A DNA stretch of 28,871 bases from O2-02-FULL-42-9 sp038043025 (GTDB lineage: Bacteria > Pseudomonadota > Gammaproteobacteria > UBA12402), in assembly GCA_038043025.1 (NCBI GenBank), contig JBBTCW010000053.1, positions 1 through 28,871 of the forward strand, in the 5' to 3' direction. The notes beneath the pieces are model-generated. The model searched no databases, had not been told where the DNA came from, and saw nothing but the letters and a program-made list of their open reading frames with translations. Made by a program: the position numbers and the translations under genes. This document shows positions 22,356-28,871 of the stretch, in pieces (position 1 is the stretch's first letter; every line of letters starts with the position of its first letter).

Positions 22356-23534
22356 ATGACTTTTTTAAAAATAACAGATGTTGACCTTAAAAATAAGCGA
22401 GTATTAATTCGCGACGATCTCAATACACCCTTGAAAAAGGGAGAGATTTCTTCAGAGGCGCGCATTGAAGCTGCCTTGCCGAGCATCAAGCTTGCGCTAG
22501 AATCAAATGCAGCCGTGATGATCATGTCTCATTTAGGTCGTCCGACGGAAGGTGAATTTGAAGAAAAATTTTCTTTGGCGCCCGTCGCTAAAAAATTATC
22601 TGATGCGTTAAACAGAGAAGTGCCGCTGATTCGTCATTGGATTGATGGAGTTAAGATTAAACCCGGCCAGATTGTTTTATTCGAAAATACGCGGTTTAAT
22701 GTTGGCGAAAAAGAAAACGATGATAAATTAGCACAGAAAATGGCAGCGCTTTGTGATGTTTATGTGAATGATGCATTTGCAACCGCGCATCGTAAAGAAG
22801 TATCGACATATGGCGTTGCAAAATACGCGCCCGTTGCGTGCGCAGGCATTTTGATGAGCCGAGAACTCGACGCATTAAGTCAAGTGATGAAAAATCCTAA
22901 GCGACCGCTGGTTGCGATTATCGGCGGGGCAAAAGTCTCGACAAAATTAGCATTACTGAACTCCATTGCACAGATGGTCGATTATTTAATCGTGGGTGGC
23001 GGTATTGCGAATACGTTTCTTGCGGCCGCAGGCCATCCTGTTGGCAAATCATTATATGAGGATGATTTGTTAGATAAAGCGGAACAGCTTGCAACCATGG
23101 CGGAAGCATTAGGGGTTCATATACCGCTGCCAACCGATGTGGTTGTTGCAACGTCTTTATCGCCGAAGGCGGAGGCTTATATTCAGCCGGTTGATCAAGT
23201 GGATGATGATGAGAAAATTTTAGATATCGGCCCCGATACCTGTGAAGCATTTGGCGAAATTGTACGTAAAGCGAGAACGATTTTATGGAATGGTCCGCTG
23301 GGCGCGTTTGAGATCGATCAGTTTTCGAAAGGCACCGAATATTTAGCGCGTCTCATTGCTGAAAGTTCAGCATATTCCGTTGCCGGCGGTGGAGATACGA
23401 TTGCCGCCATCGAAAAATATGGTCTTGCCGAAAAAATTTCCTACATTTCAACAGGCGGCGGTGCGTTTTTAACATATCTTGAAGGTGCTACACTCCCCGC
23501 GGTTGCGGCGTTAGAAGCGCGGTTTGAGAAGTAG
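22356..23534 (+). CDS. pgk: Phosphoglycerate kinase
   Basis: The 392-residue protein makes ATP from 1,3-bisphosphoglycerate. Typical motifs are DLNTPLKKGEI, MSHLGRPTEGEFEEKFSL, the substrate-binding ENTRFNVGE, NDAFATAHR, GGAKVSTKL, LIVGGGIANTF, LWNGPLGAFE and the nucleotide loop AGGGDTIAAIEKYG. AAAGG precedes the ATG. It is third in tkt-gap-pgk. In Coxiella-like genomes pyk often follows (from memory). Here a toxin-antitoxin element occupies that place. The last 49 bp of the gene are part of a 60-bp stretch repeated perfectly at 24697-24756. Confidence 0.97.
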   Translation: MTFLKITDVDLKNKRVLIRDDLNTPLKKGEISSEARIEAALPSIKLALESNAAVMIMSHLGRPTEGEFEEKFSLAPVAKKLSDALNREVPLIRHWIDGVKIKPGQIVLFENTRFNVGEKENDDKLAQKMAALCDVYVNDAFATAHRKEVSTYGVAKYAPVACAGILMSRELDALSQVMKNPKRPLVAIIGGAKVSTKLALLNSIAQMVDYLIVGGGIANTFLAAAGHPVGKSLYEDDLLDKAEQLATMAEALGVHIPLPTDVVVATSLSPKAEAYIQPVDQVDDDEKILDIGPDTCEAFGEIVRKARTILWNGPLGAFEIDQFSKGTEYLARLIAESSAYSVAGGGDTIAAIEKYGLAEKISYISTGGGAFLTYLEGATLPAVAALEARFEK

Positions 23535-23545
23535 TTTTTTCCGAG
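23486..23545. repeat. 60-bp direct repeat, left copy (pgk 3' end)
   Basis: Covers the last 49 bases of pgk and 11 bases beyond. By eye it is identical to 24697-24756. The two copies frame the toxin-antitoxin element, like attachment sites or a duplication. Confidence 0.95.
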
Positions 23546-23546
23546 C

Positions 23547-23581
23547 AAGCGTAGCCCGTATGAAGCGAAGCGGAATACGGG
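23547..23581. repeat. GTAGCCCGTATGAAGCGAAG repeat
   Basis: AAGCGTAGCCCGTATGAAGC, then GAAGCGGAATACGGG. The same unit occurs at 24447-24476, inverted at about 187-226, and as a degenerate copy at 26178-26213. Confidence 0.8.
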
Positions 23582-23601
23582 GAGATTTCTACACTTGCGA
23601 G

Positions 23602-23699
23602 CTCATGCGAACAAATCGGTTTCAGCTCAGAGGACGCAAAGCGTTCGTCTGATTCTAAATAATTCATCATTACTTCTGGTAAATGCCATTCTAATAATG
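23602..23699. repeat. Left arm of about 98-bp inverted repeat around the toxin-antitoxin genes
   Basis: Pairs with 24516-24613 in inverse orientation, with about ten mismatches in 98 by my count. The inner 58 bp (23642-23699) have only three. The core reads AATTCATCATTACTTCTGG. Confidence 0.85.
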
Positions 23700-23777
23700 T
23701 CATCCCGCGGCGAAGACCGCGGGATCCAGGGAAAAAGCGTAATTCTTCTGGATGCCGCGATCAGGTCGCGGCATGAC
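23699..23777. repeat. Paired hairpins GTCATCCCGCGG ... CGCGGCATGAC
   Basis: Related to 17172-17233 with the two hairpins in swapped order: CCCGCGG/CCGCGGG and GCCGCGA/TCGCGGC. It lies just inside the left inverted arm, upstream of the antitoxin promoter. Confidence 0.75.
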
Positions 23778-23797
23778 GCCCATGAAGTGAATCGCCA

Positions 23798-23845
23798 AAA
23801 GTGGGAAAATTATCATATAGACATATTCCCACTTTATGCTATAAT
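23798..23845 (+). promoter_or_regulatory. Antitoxin-toxin promoter with palindromic operator
   Basis: TAGACA (23818-23823), a 16-bp spacer and TATAAT (23840-23845) with TG two bases ahead (extended -10) make a strong promoter. A perfect 10-bp inverted repeat, AAAGTGGGAA (23798-23807) and TTCCCACTTT (23826-23835), surrounds the -35 and reaches the spacer. This is where an autoregulating antitoxin would bind. Confidence 0.65.
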
Positions 23846-23877
23846 TGCGTTAAATCGAGCAAATATAGGTGAACATT

Positions 23878-24153
23878 ATGACTCAATTAAGCAAACACAT
23901 TAAACCGGACACGAAAGGCAGAATTTACTTAGGTAAGCTGACGGAAGGGGTAAGCGGCTTTGCTGTGACAGTAGACAAACACCATCGCATTATTTTAGAT
24001 CCTCTAGTCGAGATTCCAGCGCGTGAGAAATGGTTGTTTGATAATAAAGAAGCGCTAAAATCAGTTAAGCAGGGCATTAAGGATGCGAAAGATGATAGAT
24101 TGAATGACTTAGGTAGCTTTGCAGAATATTTAGATGAGGGCGAGATTGAATAA
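23878..24153 (+). CDS. Antitoxin of a type II toxin-antitoxin pair
   Basis: The 91-residue protein (from this ATG) contains KGRIYLGKL and HHRIILDPLVEIPAREKWLF, an AbrB-like short strand pattern for DNA binding. The tail NKEALKSVKQGIKDAKDD, followed by LGSFAEYLDEGE, is acidic and helical and resembles the toxin-neutralising tails of RelB-like antitoxins. AGG lies 8 bases before the ATG at 23878; a GTG three codons earlier is less likely. The stop overlaps the toxin start (TAATG), the usual arrangement. It probably also represses its own promoter at 23798-23845. Confidence 0.75.
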   Translation: MTQLSKHIKPDTKGRIYLGKLTEGVSGFAVTVDKHHRIILDPLVEIPAREKWLFDNKEALKSVKQGIKDAKDDRLNDLGSFAEYLDEGEIE

Positions 24154-24446
24154 TGTTTAAGCTTCAGTTTACCAATACTGCTAGAGCTCAGTTAGAAGCA
24201 TTGCATAAAAATAAAAGCCTCAGGAAACGAGTCAAAGCAGTGCTAAAAACGCTAGCCTACTTAGAGGCGAACCCTAGACATCCAGGGTTAAATACGCATA
24301 AATACACAGCCATCATCGGTCCTGAAGGAGAAGATATTTTTGAGGCATATGCTGAAAATAATACACCTGCGGCCTACCGCATTTTCTGGTATTACGGTTC
24401 CAAGAAAAAACAGATCACCATTGTTGCCATCACGCCACATCCATAA
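24153..24446 (+). CDS. RelE/ParE-superfamily toxin
   Basis: The 97-residue basic protein begins MFKLQFTNTARAQLEALHKN and has a lysine/arginine-rich helix (SLRKRVKAVLKTLAYLEANP). It ends with AAYRIFWYYGSKKKQITIVA and then ITPHP. The late R-I-F-W-Y strand followed by a short basic turn and I-x-PHP is the RelE/ParE fold pattern. Such toxins cut ribosome-bound mRNA or inhibit gyrase, and the sequence does not decide which. It is coupled to the antitoxin by a one-base overlap. The last 17 bases plus 9 beyond recur at 26221-26246. Confidence 0.8.
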   Translation: MFKLQFTNTARAQLEALHKNKSLRKRVKAVLKTLAYLEANPRHPGLNTHKYTAIIGPEGEDIFEAYAENNTPAAYRIFWYYGSKKKQITIVAITPHP

Positions 24447-24476
24447 AAGCAAGCGTAGCCCGTATGAAGCGAAGCA
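24447..24476. repeat. GTAGCCCGTATGAAGCGAAG repeat
   Basis: AAGCAAGCGTAGCCCGTATG and GAAGCGAAGCAGAATT. Follows the toxin stop directly and corresponds to the unit after pgk (23547-23581). Confidence 0.75.
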
Positions 24477-24515
24477 GAATTAAAATAGATTTCAGCTCAG
24501 AGGTAAGCTGGTATT

Positions 24516-24613
24516 CATTGTTAGAATGGCATTTACCAGAAGTAATGATGAATTATTTTGAATCAGATGAACGTGTTGCGTCCTCTGAGGTGAGACCAGC
24601 TTGTTCGCATGAG
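24516..24613. repeat. Right arm of about 98-bp inverted repeat around the toxin-antitoxin genes
   Basis: Reverse complement partner of 23602-23699. A further partial unit (GCGTCCTCTGAGCTGAGACC and GATTTGTTCGC, about 24628-24658) follows, so the arm is partly duplicated. Confidence 0.85.
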
Positions 24614-24696
24614 TCATAACAGTGAAGCGTCCTCTGAGCTGAGACCGATTTGTTCGCGGGCCACACTTGCTTCGCACATTTCATCCGGACTACACT

Positions 24697-24756
24697 TGCT
24701 ACACTCCCCGCGGTTGCGGCGTTAGAAGCGCGGTTTGAGAAGTAGTTTTTTCCGAG
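24697..24756. repeat. 60-bp direct repeat, right copy of the pgk 3' end
   Basis: Perfect copy of 23486-23545 by eye, including the pgk stop codon. Not translated here. It lies between the right inverted arm and the promoter of the next gene, marking the right edge of the element. Confidence 0.95.
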
Positions 24757-24783
24757 TTTTTCTATGCAGAATAAGCATTGACT

Positions 24784-24829
24784 AAATTTATTCAATGAGC
24801 GTTGAATAAATTTAAAACTGTACTATAAT
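24784..24829 (+). promoter_or_regulatory. Promoter with 12-bp palindromic operator before the second ATPase gene
   Basis: AAATTTATTCAA (24784-24795) and TTGAATAAATTT (24802-24813) are perfect inverted arms with a 6-base loop. TTGAAT in the right arm, a 16-bp spacer and TATAAT (24824-24829) form a promoter. The ATG follows 6 bases later, so the start of transcription probably coincides with the start codon. Confidence 0.55.
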
Positions 24830-24835
24830 AGACAC

Positions 24836-26173
24836 ATGGATACGAGATTTTTAGTACATAACCTTCATCTTGAAGGTACCGATATATTTCTGGCACAAGA
24901 TCCACAGCTGCGTAAGCTTAAGTCGCAAGTTTATATTTATACTTCATCTTTACTCAACGAATTTCCTTTTAAAACAGCCGGCATTTATACATTAACAGGT
25001 GGTCGACAAGTGGGTAAAACCACGCTATTAAAACAATGGATGGCGAGATTACTGGCGGAGGGTGTTCATGCTAATCGCATCGCTTTTTTTTCCGGGGAAT
25101 TGATTGATGATGCCCATGGATTGCTACGACTTATTCAACAACAGTTATCGGAAACCGACAGTTTGCATATGCGGTATCTCATTGTGGATGAAGTGACCTA
25201 TATTATAGCTTGGGAGAAAGCAATAAAATATGCCGCAGATGCGGGATTACTAGAAAACACCATTCTCATGTTAACCGGTTCGGATACGGTTGTTATTCAA
25301 GAAGCGAGGATGTCATTTCCAGGGCGTAGAGGTCTCGCGGCCAAAACTAATTTCCATTTGCATCCCTTATCTTTCCGTGAATTCATACAACTTAAAACAA
25401 ATGTTTTGAATGTCCAGAGTATTTCTACCGGCACTTTGTTTGATGAATTTAACAATTATTTGCAGCATGGAGGGTATTTGACTGCCATTAATGATATCGC
25501 AAAACAAGGTATTATTCATGAAGCAACGTTGATTACCTATTCTGATTGGATTCGTGGTGATTTATTAAAGCATGGGAAACAAGAGCATTATTTAAGAGAA
25601 ATTGTTCATGCCATTATTAAGCGGTATAGCACGCAGGTGAGTTGGAATGCGTTAGCGAAAGATCTTTCGATTGAGCATCCGAAGACAGTCTCTGATTATG
25701 TTGAACTTTTAGCATCAATGGATGCTGTGTTTATTCAAAATGCCTTATTAGAAGACAAGTTAATTCAAGCGCCAAAAAAAGCAAAAAAGATAATGTTTTC
25801 AGATCCTTTTATTTATCATGCGATGCGGTATTGGTTGTCTCCCGTTGAGCATCCTTATCAAGAACAGATTTTACCAATGGTAACGCAATCTGATAGCTGT
25901 GGAAAATTGGTTGAAAGTACGATTGTGACACACTATGCGCGTTATTACCCAACGTATTACATTAAAGCAGAAGGCGAGGTTGATATTGCTTATGTGAGAA
26001 ACAAAAAGTTTTGGCCTGTTGAAATAAAATGGACGAATCAAATTCGCTCAAAAGACTTGAAGCAAGTAATGAAGTACAACAACAGCATCATTTTAACAAA
26101 GTCGCATCAGGCGGGTGAGATAAATAAAGTGCCCACAATCCCTATTCCACGGGCGTTGATAGGATTATGTTAA
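24836..26173 (+). CDS. AAA-type ATPase with DUF4143-like C-terminus
   Basis: The protein has 445 residues. Walker A GGRQVGKT (55-62) is followed by Walker B RYLIVDEV (about 113-120) and a sensor-like MLTGSD. A middle LHPLSFREFIQL motif is typical of AAA_14/DUF4143 proteins. A winged-helix-like segment around residues 260-300 (YSTQVSWNALAKDLSI, HPKTVSDYVELL) and a C-terminal nuclease-like EVDIAYV...WPVEIKW follow. There is no ribosome site, and TATAAT ends 6 bases before the ATG, suggesting a leaderless message. It sits just outside the toxin-antitoxin element. Family function is not established. Confidence 0.85.
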   Translation: MDTRFLVHNLHLEGTDIFLAQDPQLRKLKSQVYIYTSSLLNEFPFKTAGIYTLTGGRQVGKTTLLKQWMARLLAEGVHANRIAFFSGELIDDAHGLLRLIQQQLSETDSLHMRYLIVDEVTYIIAWEKAIKYAADAGLLENTILMLTGSDTVVIQEARMSFPGRRGLAAKTNFHLHPLSFREFIQLKTNVLNVQSISTGTLFDEFNNYLQHGGYLTAINDIAKQGIIHEATLITYSDWIRGDLLKHGKQEHYLREIVHAIIKRYSTQVSWNALAKDLSIEHPKTVSDYVELLASMDAVFIQNALLEDKLIQAPKKAKKIMFSDPFIYHAMRYWLSPVEHPYQEQILPMVTQSDSCGKLVESTIVTHYARYYPTYYIKAEGEVDIAYVRNKKFWPVEIKWTNQIRSKDLKQVMKYNNSIILTKSHQAGEINKVPTIPIPRALIGLC

Positions 26174-26177
26174 TCAG

Positions 26178-26246
26178 CGTAGCTCATCTAAAGCGAAACA
26201 GAGTACGAGGACGATTTCCCTCACGCCACATCCATAAAAGCAAGCG
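26178..26246. repeat. Degenerate GTAGCCC repeat followed by a 26-bp copy of the toxin 3' end
   Basis: GCGTAGCTCATCTAAAGCG, with ACAGAGTACGAGG beyond, is a decayed GTAGCCC unit. Bases 26221-26246 are identical to 24430-24455, which contain the toxin stop codon and the start of its downstream repeat. The two copies frame the second ATPase gene. Confidence 0.75.
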
Positions 26247-26320
26247 GCTATTGGAAAGAGTAGTGAGTGACGCCTCAATGAGATTGGCGCTCCTGATGAC
26301 AAGATTAATTTTTGCATATA

Positions 26321-26413
26321 GCAATTGCTCTGACGCCGGAAGATTTCAAGTCTCTGACTTCCTTACTTGAGCCCGAGGTCATCACTCGGTACAAGAATGC
26401 CACTATAGAATAA
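26321..26413 (+). pseudogene. Possible 3' remnant of an unidentified gene
   Basis: The frame reads ALTPEDFKSLTSLLEPEVI and a short end before a TAA at 26411-26413. The composition looks coding, but there is no start, and stops occur just upstream. Family unknown. The rest of 26247-26514 shows nothing I can identify. Confidence 0.3.
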
Positions 26414-26514
26414 ATATGGCAAGAAATATTTTAGTTGAAAATTGATCTCTCTTGATGAGTCCATTTCATTGGGTTAACAAAGCTTGCCCGGAACTCGCGT
26501 TAGAAGGCAGGAGT

Positions 26515-27156
26515 TTATGTACAGGTCGCTGCATTCGGGTAATATTTACTCGCTTTAAAGCCGACGCAGCTTCCTCCTGGTATGTAATAATAGCGCAATG
26601 GACAGTTGTTGCCGTATCCTACGCTTTTAATGTCTGACGTTTGATAATCAAATTTGCGCGAGCCTATTATAATTGAAAAATTAAAAGTATTGTCCAAAGC
26701 CGATGATCCTCCAACTTCCGAATTTGGCGGCAGCTGTATGCTGAGAGGTCCCTTTGCGAATATTTGCTCTTGAGAGCATTGCTGCGGAGTTGCTTGTTGT
26801 GTTCCAAGAATTCTGTTTATAGAGGAGGTTTGAGGAACAGAAACCGTATGGTTGACTAATTGAAAAGTAATCGTGCTAGCAGAAGATGTTTGAATTCCAT
26901 TTCTATCGATCGGAAAAATTGGGAATAGTTGTTCAACAGTTTCGTTAACACAATAGATGTCATCGGCAATTTTATTGAGAAAAACGGGTGGCTCTAGCGT
27001 TATAAGATCATCTGCCGTTGTTGGGAAGCCAGTTAATTTAAAACCACCCCCCACCAACGGCGGAACCGGCGGCGGGCAAACAGCGTCGGCGATGACGTTT
27101 TGTGTCGAAAGAAGCACTCCTAACAAAATGGTTGCCATAGATACTAATTTTTTCAT
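26515..27156 (-). CDS. Secreted cysteine-containing protein of unknown function
   Basis: The 213-residue protein (from the ATG at 27154-27156, with GGAGAC upstream) has a Sec signal peptide ending NVIADA. The mature part begins CPPPVPPLVGGGF, has a repeated FP segment (LFPIFPIDRNG), a serine/threonine-rich beta-type middle (SASTITFQLVNHTVSV), and an end with several Cys (NNCPLRYYYIPGGSC, then a final C-T). The even number of cysteines suggests disulfides outside the cytoplasm. It lies 30 bp downstream of another secreted-protein gene on the same strand, with similar size and strand pattern. No known family recognised. Confidence 0.7.
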   Translation of the reverse strand: MKKLVSMATILLGVLLSTQNVIADAVCPPPVPPLVGGGFKLTGFPTTADDLITLEPPVFLNKIADDIYCVNETVEQLFPIFPIDRNGIQTSSASTITFQLVNHTVSVPQTSSINRILGTQQATPQQCSQEQIFAKGPLSIQLPPNSEVGGSSALDNTFNFSIIIGSRKFDYQTSDIKSVGYGNNCPLRYYYIPGGSCVGFKASKYYPNAATCT

Positions 27157-27186
27157 TACTGTCTCCATTTTCAATTTTAATTAGCT

Positions 27187-27807
27187 TTAGCTACATGCAT
27201 CTGCTGCCGCAGAGGAACAACACCAAACAGTAGACGACGCAGCTTCTAGTATGCAACTGTTTATGCCAAAATCTGTGTTTGCACCAGAGTACGTGTAAGT
27301 AATGGTAAATCGCGGATTTTTTTCTTCCGAAATCTGAGCGGTTCCTGTAATCGTTAATACAAGTTGTGTTCCATTAATTTGATAGTTCATTTTTACATCA
27401 GTAAACAAGCTGTTAATTAGGTTGCTACAAACGGGTTGCCTGTTAATATCTAGAGATGTAAACAAAAAATCGGTTCGCGGACTACTTGTTATGGTATATG
27501 AGATCGTGTCAGCGTTTAGTGGAGCGGAACCTTGCCATATTGTGTAGGATACTGGGAACAACCGAGGAAATGAATATTTTGCTACGCTGGATACGCCATC
27601 ACCCAAGTCCTCGACATCTTGGATGCACGTGATTTTGCCTGTGAAATCCTCCGGTGTGACATTAAATTGAACGACCTCTCTTTCACCAACAGTAGTATTG
27701 AACGCAAGGATTTTAGGAGAAAATATGGCGAAAGTATGGCCGCTGATTAAAAGTAAAGATCCTGATACCAATATAGCCGCGCCCAAAGAGCTAAAAAATT
27801 TGTTCAT
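27187..27807 (-). CDS. Secreted protein of unknown function, first of a tandem pair
   Basis: The 206-residue protein (ATG at 27805-27807, GGGAT upstream) has a signal peptide ending HTFA. The mature part has ILAFNTTVGEREVVQFNVTP, FPRLFPVSYTIWQG, alternating T/S-rich strands (DTISYTITSS, QLVLTITGTAQIS) and a cysteine-rich end (NSCILEAASSTVWCCSSAA, DACS). The layout resembles the next gene (FP motif, beta-rich middle, Cys near the end), so they may be distant paralogues. Likely cotranscribed with it. An extracellular or surface role is inferred only from the signal peptide. Confidence 0.7.
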   Translation of the reverse strand: MNKFFSSLGAAILVSGSLLLISGHTFAIFSPKILAFNTTVGEREVVQFNVTPEDFTGKITCIQDVEDLGDGVSSVAKYSFPRLFPVSYTIWQGSAPLNADTISYTITSSPRTDFLFTSLDINRQPVCSNLINSLFTDVKMNYQINGTQLVLTITGTAQISEEKNPRFTITYTYSGANTDFGINSCILEAASSTVWCCSSAAADACS

Positions 27808-27882
27808 AAATATCCCTATAATGATCCTCATCATAGTATGGCTTAAATATTAAATTTTTCAAGGATTGCGATTGATTTTTAC

Positions 27883-27912
27883 TAGACGCGGGATATAAAA
27901 ACATTTTATAAT
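27883..27912 (+). promoter_or_regulatory. Possible promoter of the beta-barrel protein gene
   Basis: TAGACG (27883-27888), an 18-bp spacer and TATAAT (27907-27912). The ATG lies 33 bases downstream, leaving room for a short leader with AAGG. Confidence 0.4.
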
Positions 27913-27945
27913 GAATAGGCTAAATATTTTCCAAGGCGATTATTG

Positions 27946-28803
27946 ATGTATAAAATATTGACAATAAAGAACAAAAGGTTTGCAGCAGTGGTTTTGGCTG
28001 GAGGGTGCTTCTTATCAGTGCAGAGTGCAATGGCGAGCAGCGTATTTTTGCCGAACGGGTTTTATCTCAGTGGCGGTAGCATGGATGGCTATGTGAAAGC
28101 TGATAATGTTAAAGTGGTATCATCAGATCAAACAGTTGTTCCTAGAAACACCGGCGTTAGTCGCTTTGGCTCCGGTGGCTTTTTTGCGTTGGGTTATGGG
28201 TTTGCCTCGACGCCGGCGCGCTTGGCGGTAGAATATACGCATCGACCAAAAGTATCCTATTCAGCGAATCCCATTTTTAAATCGGCAACAGAACCGCAAA
28301 AAATTAATAGCACATTGATCAATAACACGATAATCTTAAATGCCTATTATGATTTTCATTTTTTTAACAAAGTTTCACCGCTGACGATGTTTTTAAAAGG
28401 CGGTGTTGGCTATGCGCGCAATCGAACGAGTTCGCGTATCACTTATAGGGGCGGAACACCAGTTACCACTGCGGGCCAACATGCTCGAAACTTTGTCAAC
28501 ACCTATGCATGGGATGCGGGGTTAGGATTGCGTTATCGCATCATGTCAAATATTTTTGTGAGTTTAATGGGACAATATGTGGATATGAATGAAGCCAAGT
28601 GGGGGCCTTGGCATATGGGTGGATCTATCCCCCAAGATTATGCTTTAAAAGCCCATACGCTGCGTTCAATTGAAGGAGTGTTATCGCTCGATATTTTCTT
28701 AGGGAAACAACAACAGCCGCCGCCGGGGCTCATTAATGACGGTGATTCTTCAAAAAACCCAGCGTTGATCAATGATGATCTGCAGGAAGACACAATAATG
28801 TGA
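27946..28803 (+). CDS. Outer-membrane beta-barrel protein
   Basis: The 285-residue protein has a signal peptide (basic start, cleavage near SAMA-S at about 30). The mature part starts VFLPNGFYLSGGSMDGY and continues in amphipathic strands (FFALGYGFASTPARLAVEY, ILNAYYDFHFF, MFLKGGVGYARN, WDAGLGLRYRI, IFVSLMGQYVDM), ending in SIEGVLSLDIFLG at about 250-262. This is a complete eight-strand-type OmpA/OMP_b-brl or surface-antigen-like barrel. The last 30 residues are a polar tail (LINDGDSS, ALINDD). AAGG is upstream, and a TTG one codon earlier is also possible. It is divergent from the secreted-protein pair. The rest of the window (28804-28871) holds no gene. Confidence 0.75.
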   Translation: MYKILTIKNKRFAAVVLAGGCFLSVQSAMASSVFLPNGFYLSGGSMDGYVKADNVKVVSSDQTVVPRNTGVSRFGSGGFFALGYGFASTPARLAVEYTHRPKVSYSANPIFKSATEPQKINSTLINNTIILNAYYDFHFFNKVSPLTMFLKGGVGYARNRTSSRITYRGGTPVTTAGQHARNFVNTYAWDAGLGLRYRIMSNIFVSLMGQYVDMNEAKWGPWHMGGSIPQDYALKAHTLRSIEGVLSLDIFLGKQQQPPPGLINDGDSSKNPALINDDLQEDTIM

Positions 28804-28871
28804 AAATTTCCCTGCGGCTTGCGGCATGGGTTTATACATAAGTTTATCATGATTTCAATCCTGGAAGCACT

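Noticed and set aside
26167..26370. 67-residue gene after the second ATPase
   Set aside because: It begins in a degenerate repeat and includes the toxin 3' copy, with no ribosome site.
1..28871. tRNA or rRNA genes
   Set aside because: I saw no cloverleaf with a TTCGAATC-type arm and CCA end, and no rRNA-like segment. A tRNA search program would settle this.

Overview
The window looks like a host-associated or aquatic gammaproteobacterium, most likely of the Legionellales/Coxiella-like group. This rests on the AT-rich codon use, the protein families, the tkt-gap-pgk order and the very high load of short palindromic repeats and gene fragments. The genus cannot be fixed from the sequence alone. 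Core metabolic genes are separated by accessory cassettes and repeat-rich junctions.

Region 1-2657 is mostly repeat debris. It holds one intact flavodoxin-fold oxidoreductase, a DUF1016/YhcG-type gene cut off by a repeat, a possible insertion-sequence remnant, and a 179-bp MITE with perfect 21-bp terminal inverted repeats and a TTA target duplication. Region 2658-6922 (+) carries a TPR-methyltransferase fusion, a GIN-domain lipoprotein, and a class II aldolase translationally coupled to mtnA (salvage of methylthioadenosine or 5'-deoxyadenosine). Region 7049-9219 is a restriction-modification cassette (minus strand) between two halves of a palindromic repeat, with a 77-bp copy of part of the aldolase gene at its far edge. 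Region 9285-13885 (-) has an OmpA-domain protein, rsmE, a DUF4143-type ATPase, metK and an outer-membrane barrel protein in one orientation, with short gaps or overlaps.

Region 13978-18094 is an accessory island. Two small secreted proteins share an almost identical promoter, leader and signal peptide but have very different mature parts. A 3' fragment of a third family member and a 743-residue multi-pass membrane protein lie between them, followed by a dense block of repeats. A GNAT-type acetyltransferase follows on the minus strand.

Region 19286-23534 (+) is the central-carbon block tkt-gap-pgk. Directly after pgk sits a RelE/ParE-type toxin-antitoxin pair framed by about 98-bp inverted repeats. 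A perfect 60-bp copy of the pgk 3' end lies beyond it, so the whole looks like a small mobile or recombined element. A second DUF4143-type ATPase follows, possibly leaderless and with a palindromic operator-like site, and then a 26-bp copy of the toxin 3' end. The window closes with two tandem secreted cysteine-containing proteins (-) divergent from an outer-membrane beta-barrel protein (+).

The most notable signals are (1) the secreted-protein family with constant 5' ends and variable mature parts, (2) the toxin-antitoxin element at the pgk 3' end, and (3) the recurring pattern of accessory cassettes bordered by copied ends of neighbouring genes.
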